Assembly: GCA_025774205.1 (NCBI GenBank)
Contig: JALGWK010000270.1
Location: 1 to 5,400 of the forward strand
Length of the DNA stretch: 5,400 nt
Origin: a bacterium
GTDB lineage: Bacteria > Blakebacterota > Blakebacteria > Blakebacterales > Blakebacteraceae
Direction of reading: 5' to 3'
Part shown: piece by piece, positions 4,920-5,400 of the stretch
Layout of the letters: each line of letters starts with the position of its first letter
Position numbering within the stretch: position 1 is the stretch's first letter
The notes under the pieces: generated by a model
Database searches by the model: none
What the model saw: the letters and a program-made list of their open reading frames with translations, nothing else
Told to the model about the DNA's origin: nothing
Made by a program: the position numbers and the translations under genes

Positions 4920-5400
4920 TCATAAAGGTTCCCCGGATCACCTGGACGACCTCCACCTCGACGATGACGGTGCCGGGTCGCTGGACCTCGCTCCCCTGTT
5001 CACTGATATACCTGATGGTCGGATCATTCAGAGGTATCACGCCGTTTCGGACGAGATAGGCGCCCAGCGCGCCGTTGGCGTTGCCGGTCACCGGGTCTTC
5101 CGGGATACCGACGAAATGGCCGAATCCCCGTACGTGAGTGGTCACGTCCGGCCGTCCGGTCTCGGTCGTGAAGACCATGATGAAGTTCGAGCCGAGACTC
5201 TGCAGGACCCTGTTCAGGAAAGAGAGGGACATCTCGTTGGCGTCGAGTCTCTGGACGGCTGCCAGTGACTGCATCGGGACCATCAGTTGCGGCATGCCGG
5301 TCGAGACCACCTGGATCGGCAGCCTGGTGCCGGTGATCTCCGTGACATGTACACCGAGCCCCCGGGCCAGATCATGGGCATCCTTCAGTTCCGCGAGGAA
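4915..5400 (-). CDS. PhzF-family isomerase-like protein, C-terminal part (5' end outside window)
   Basis: On the minus strand the frame is open from the right edge (5400) to the TGA at 4917-4915, giving 161 visible residues, roughly the C-terminal half of a 270-300-residue PhzF protein. The diagnostic block is EDPVTGNANGALGAYLV (101-117), matching the PhzF EDPxTGSA segment. It is preceded by VVSTGMPQLMVPM (31-43) and followed by EQGSEVQRPGTVIVEVE (134-150), both typical of the family. PhzF isomerises a dihydro-hydroxyanthranilate in phenazine synthesis, but most relatives have unknown substrates and no phenazine genes are visible here. The Asp of EDP (D102) is kept; the position of PhzF Ser213 is Asn (N107). 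The catalytic Glu of the N-terminal half is off the window. It converges on the nucleotidyltransferase gene with 20 nt between the stops, so it belongs to a separate transcript. Confidence 0.85.
   Translation of the reverse strand, partial: FLAELKDAHDLARGLGVHVTEITGTRLPIQVVSTGMPQLMVPMQSLAAVQRLDANEMSLSFLNRVLQSLGSNFIMVFTTETGRPDVTTHVRGFGHFVGIPEDPVTGNANGALGAYLVRNGVIPLNDPTIRYISEQGSEVQRPGTVIVEVEVVQVIRGTFMI

Noticed and set aside
4895-4920. Mobile-element end or attachment site flanking the HTH-nucleotidyltransferase cassette
   Set aside because: No matching direct or inverted repeat was found at the left side (around 4037-4060), no integrase is present, and the cassette's base composition is like its neighbours.
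5308-5310. Minus-strand GTG at 5310 as the start of the PhzF-like gene
   Set aside because: The frame continues upstream to the window edge with plausible PhzF sequence (ARGLGVHVTEITGTRLPIQV), so this is an internal Val.

Overview
The window is GC-rich, gene-dense bacterial DNA from a Gram-negative-type organism. Two, possibly three, products carry lipoprotein or Sec signal peptides. The first gene has the GREGEGPGEF-type opening common in six-bladed beta-propeller proteins of Gemmatimonadota and related FCB or uncultured phyla. That phylum guess is an inference from family flavour only. No rRNA, tRNA, CRISPR array or insertion sequence is visible.

Layout. (1) Positions 1-942: the C-terminal 313 residues of a beta-propeller protein, open at the left edge. 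(2) Positions 939-1919: an M28-family zinc aminopeptidase lipoprotein, joined to the propeller gene by an ATGA stop/start overlap. (3) Positions 1920-2012: a short gap with small inverted repeats. (4) Positions 2013-3068: an exported serine hydrolase of the beta-lactamase/class C fold. (5) Positions 3065-4036: a lipoprotein phosphatase of the Shewanella-like (Shelph) PPP type, joined to the hydrolase by a TTGA overlap. (6) Positions 4037-4077: an AT-rich promoter/operator with two adjoining perfect palindromes. (7) Positions 4078-4894: a two-gene cassette encoding an XRE/Cro-type helix-turn-helix protein and a small nucleotidyltransferase-fold protein, overlapping by 26 nt. (8) Positions 4915-5400, minus strand: the C-terminal half of a PhzF-family isomerase-like protein, open at the right edge and convergent with the cassette.

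The first four genes look like envelope or periplasmic housekeeping and scavenging functions (binding or sensing, peptide trimming, ester/amide hydrolysis, dephosphorylation) arranged as two translationally coupled pairs. The HTH-nucleotidyltransferase pair is different in kind. It is a compact, self-contained operon with its own palindromic promoter and resembles toxin-antitoxin cassettes built on nucleotidyltransferase toxins. It is the best candidate in the window for a poorly described system. Its function is inferred from architecture, not shown by the sequence.
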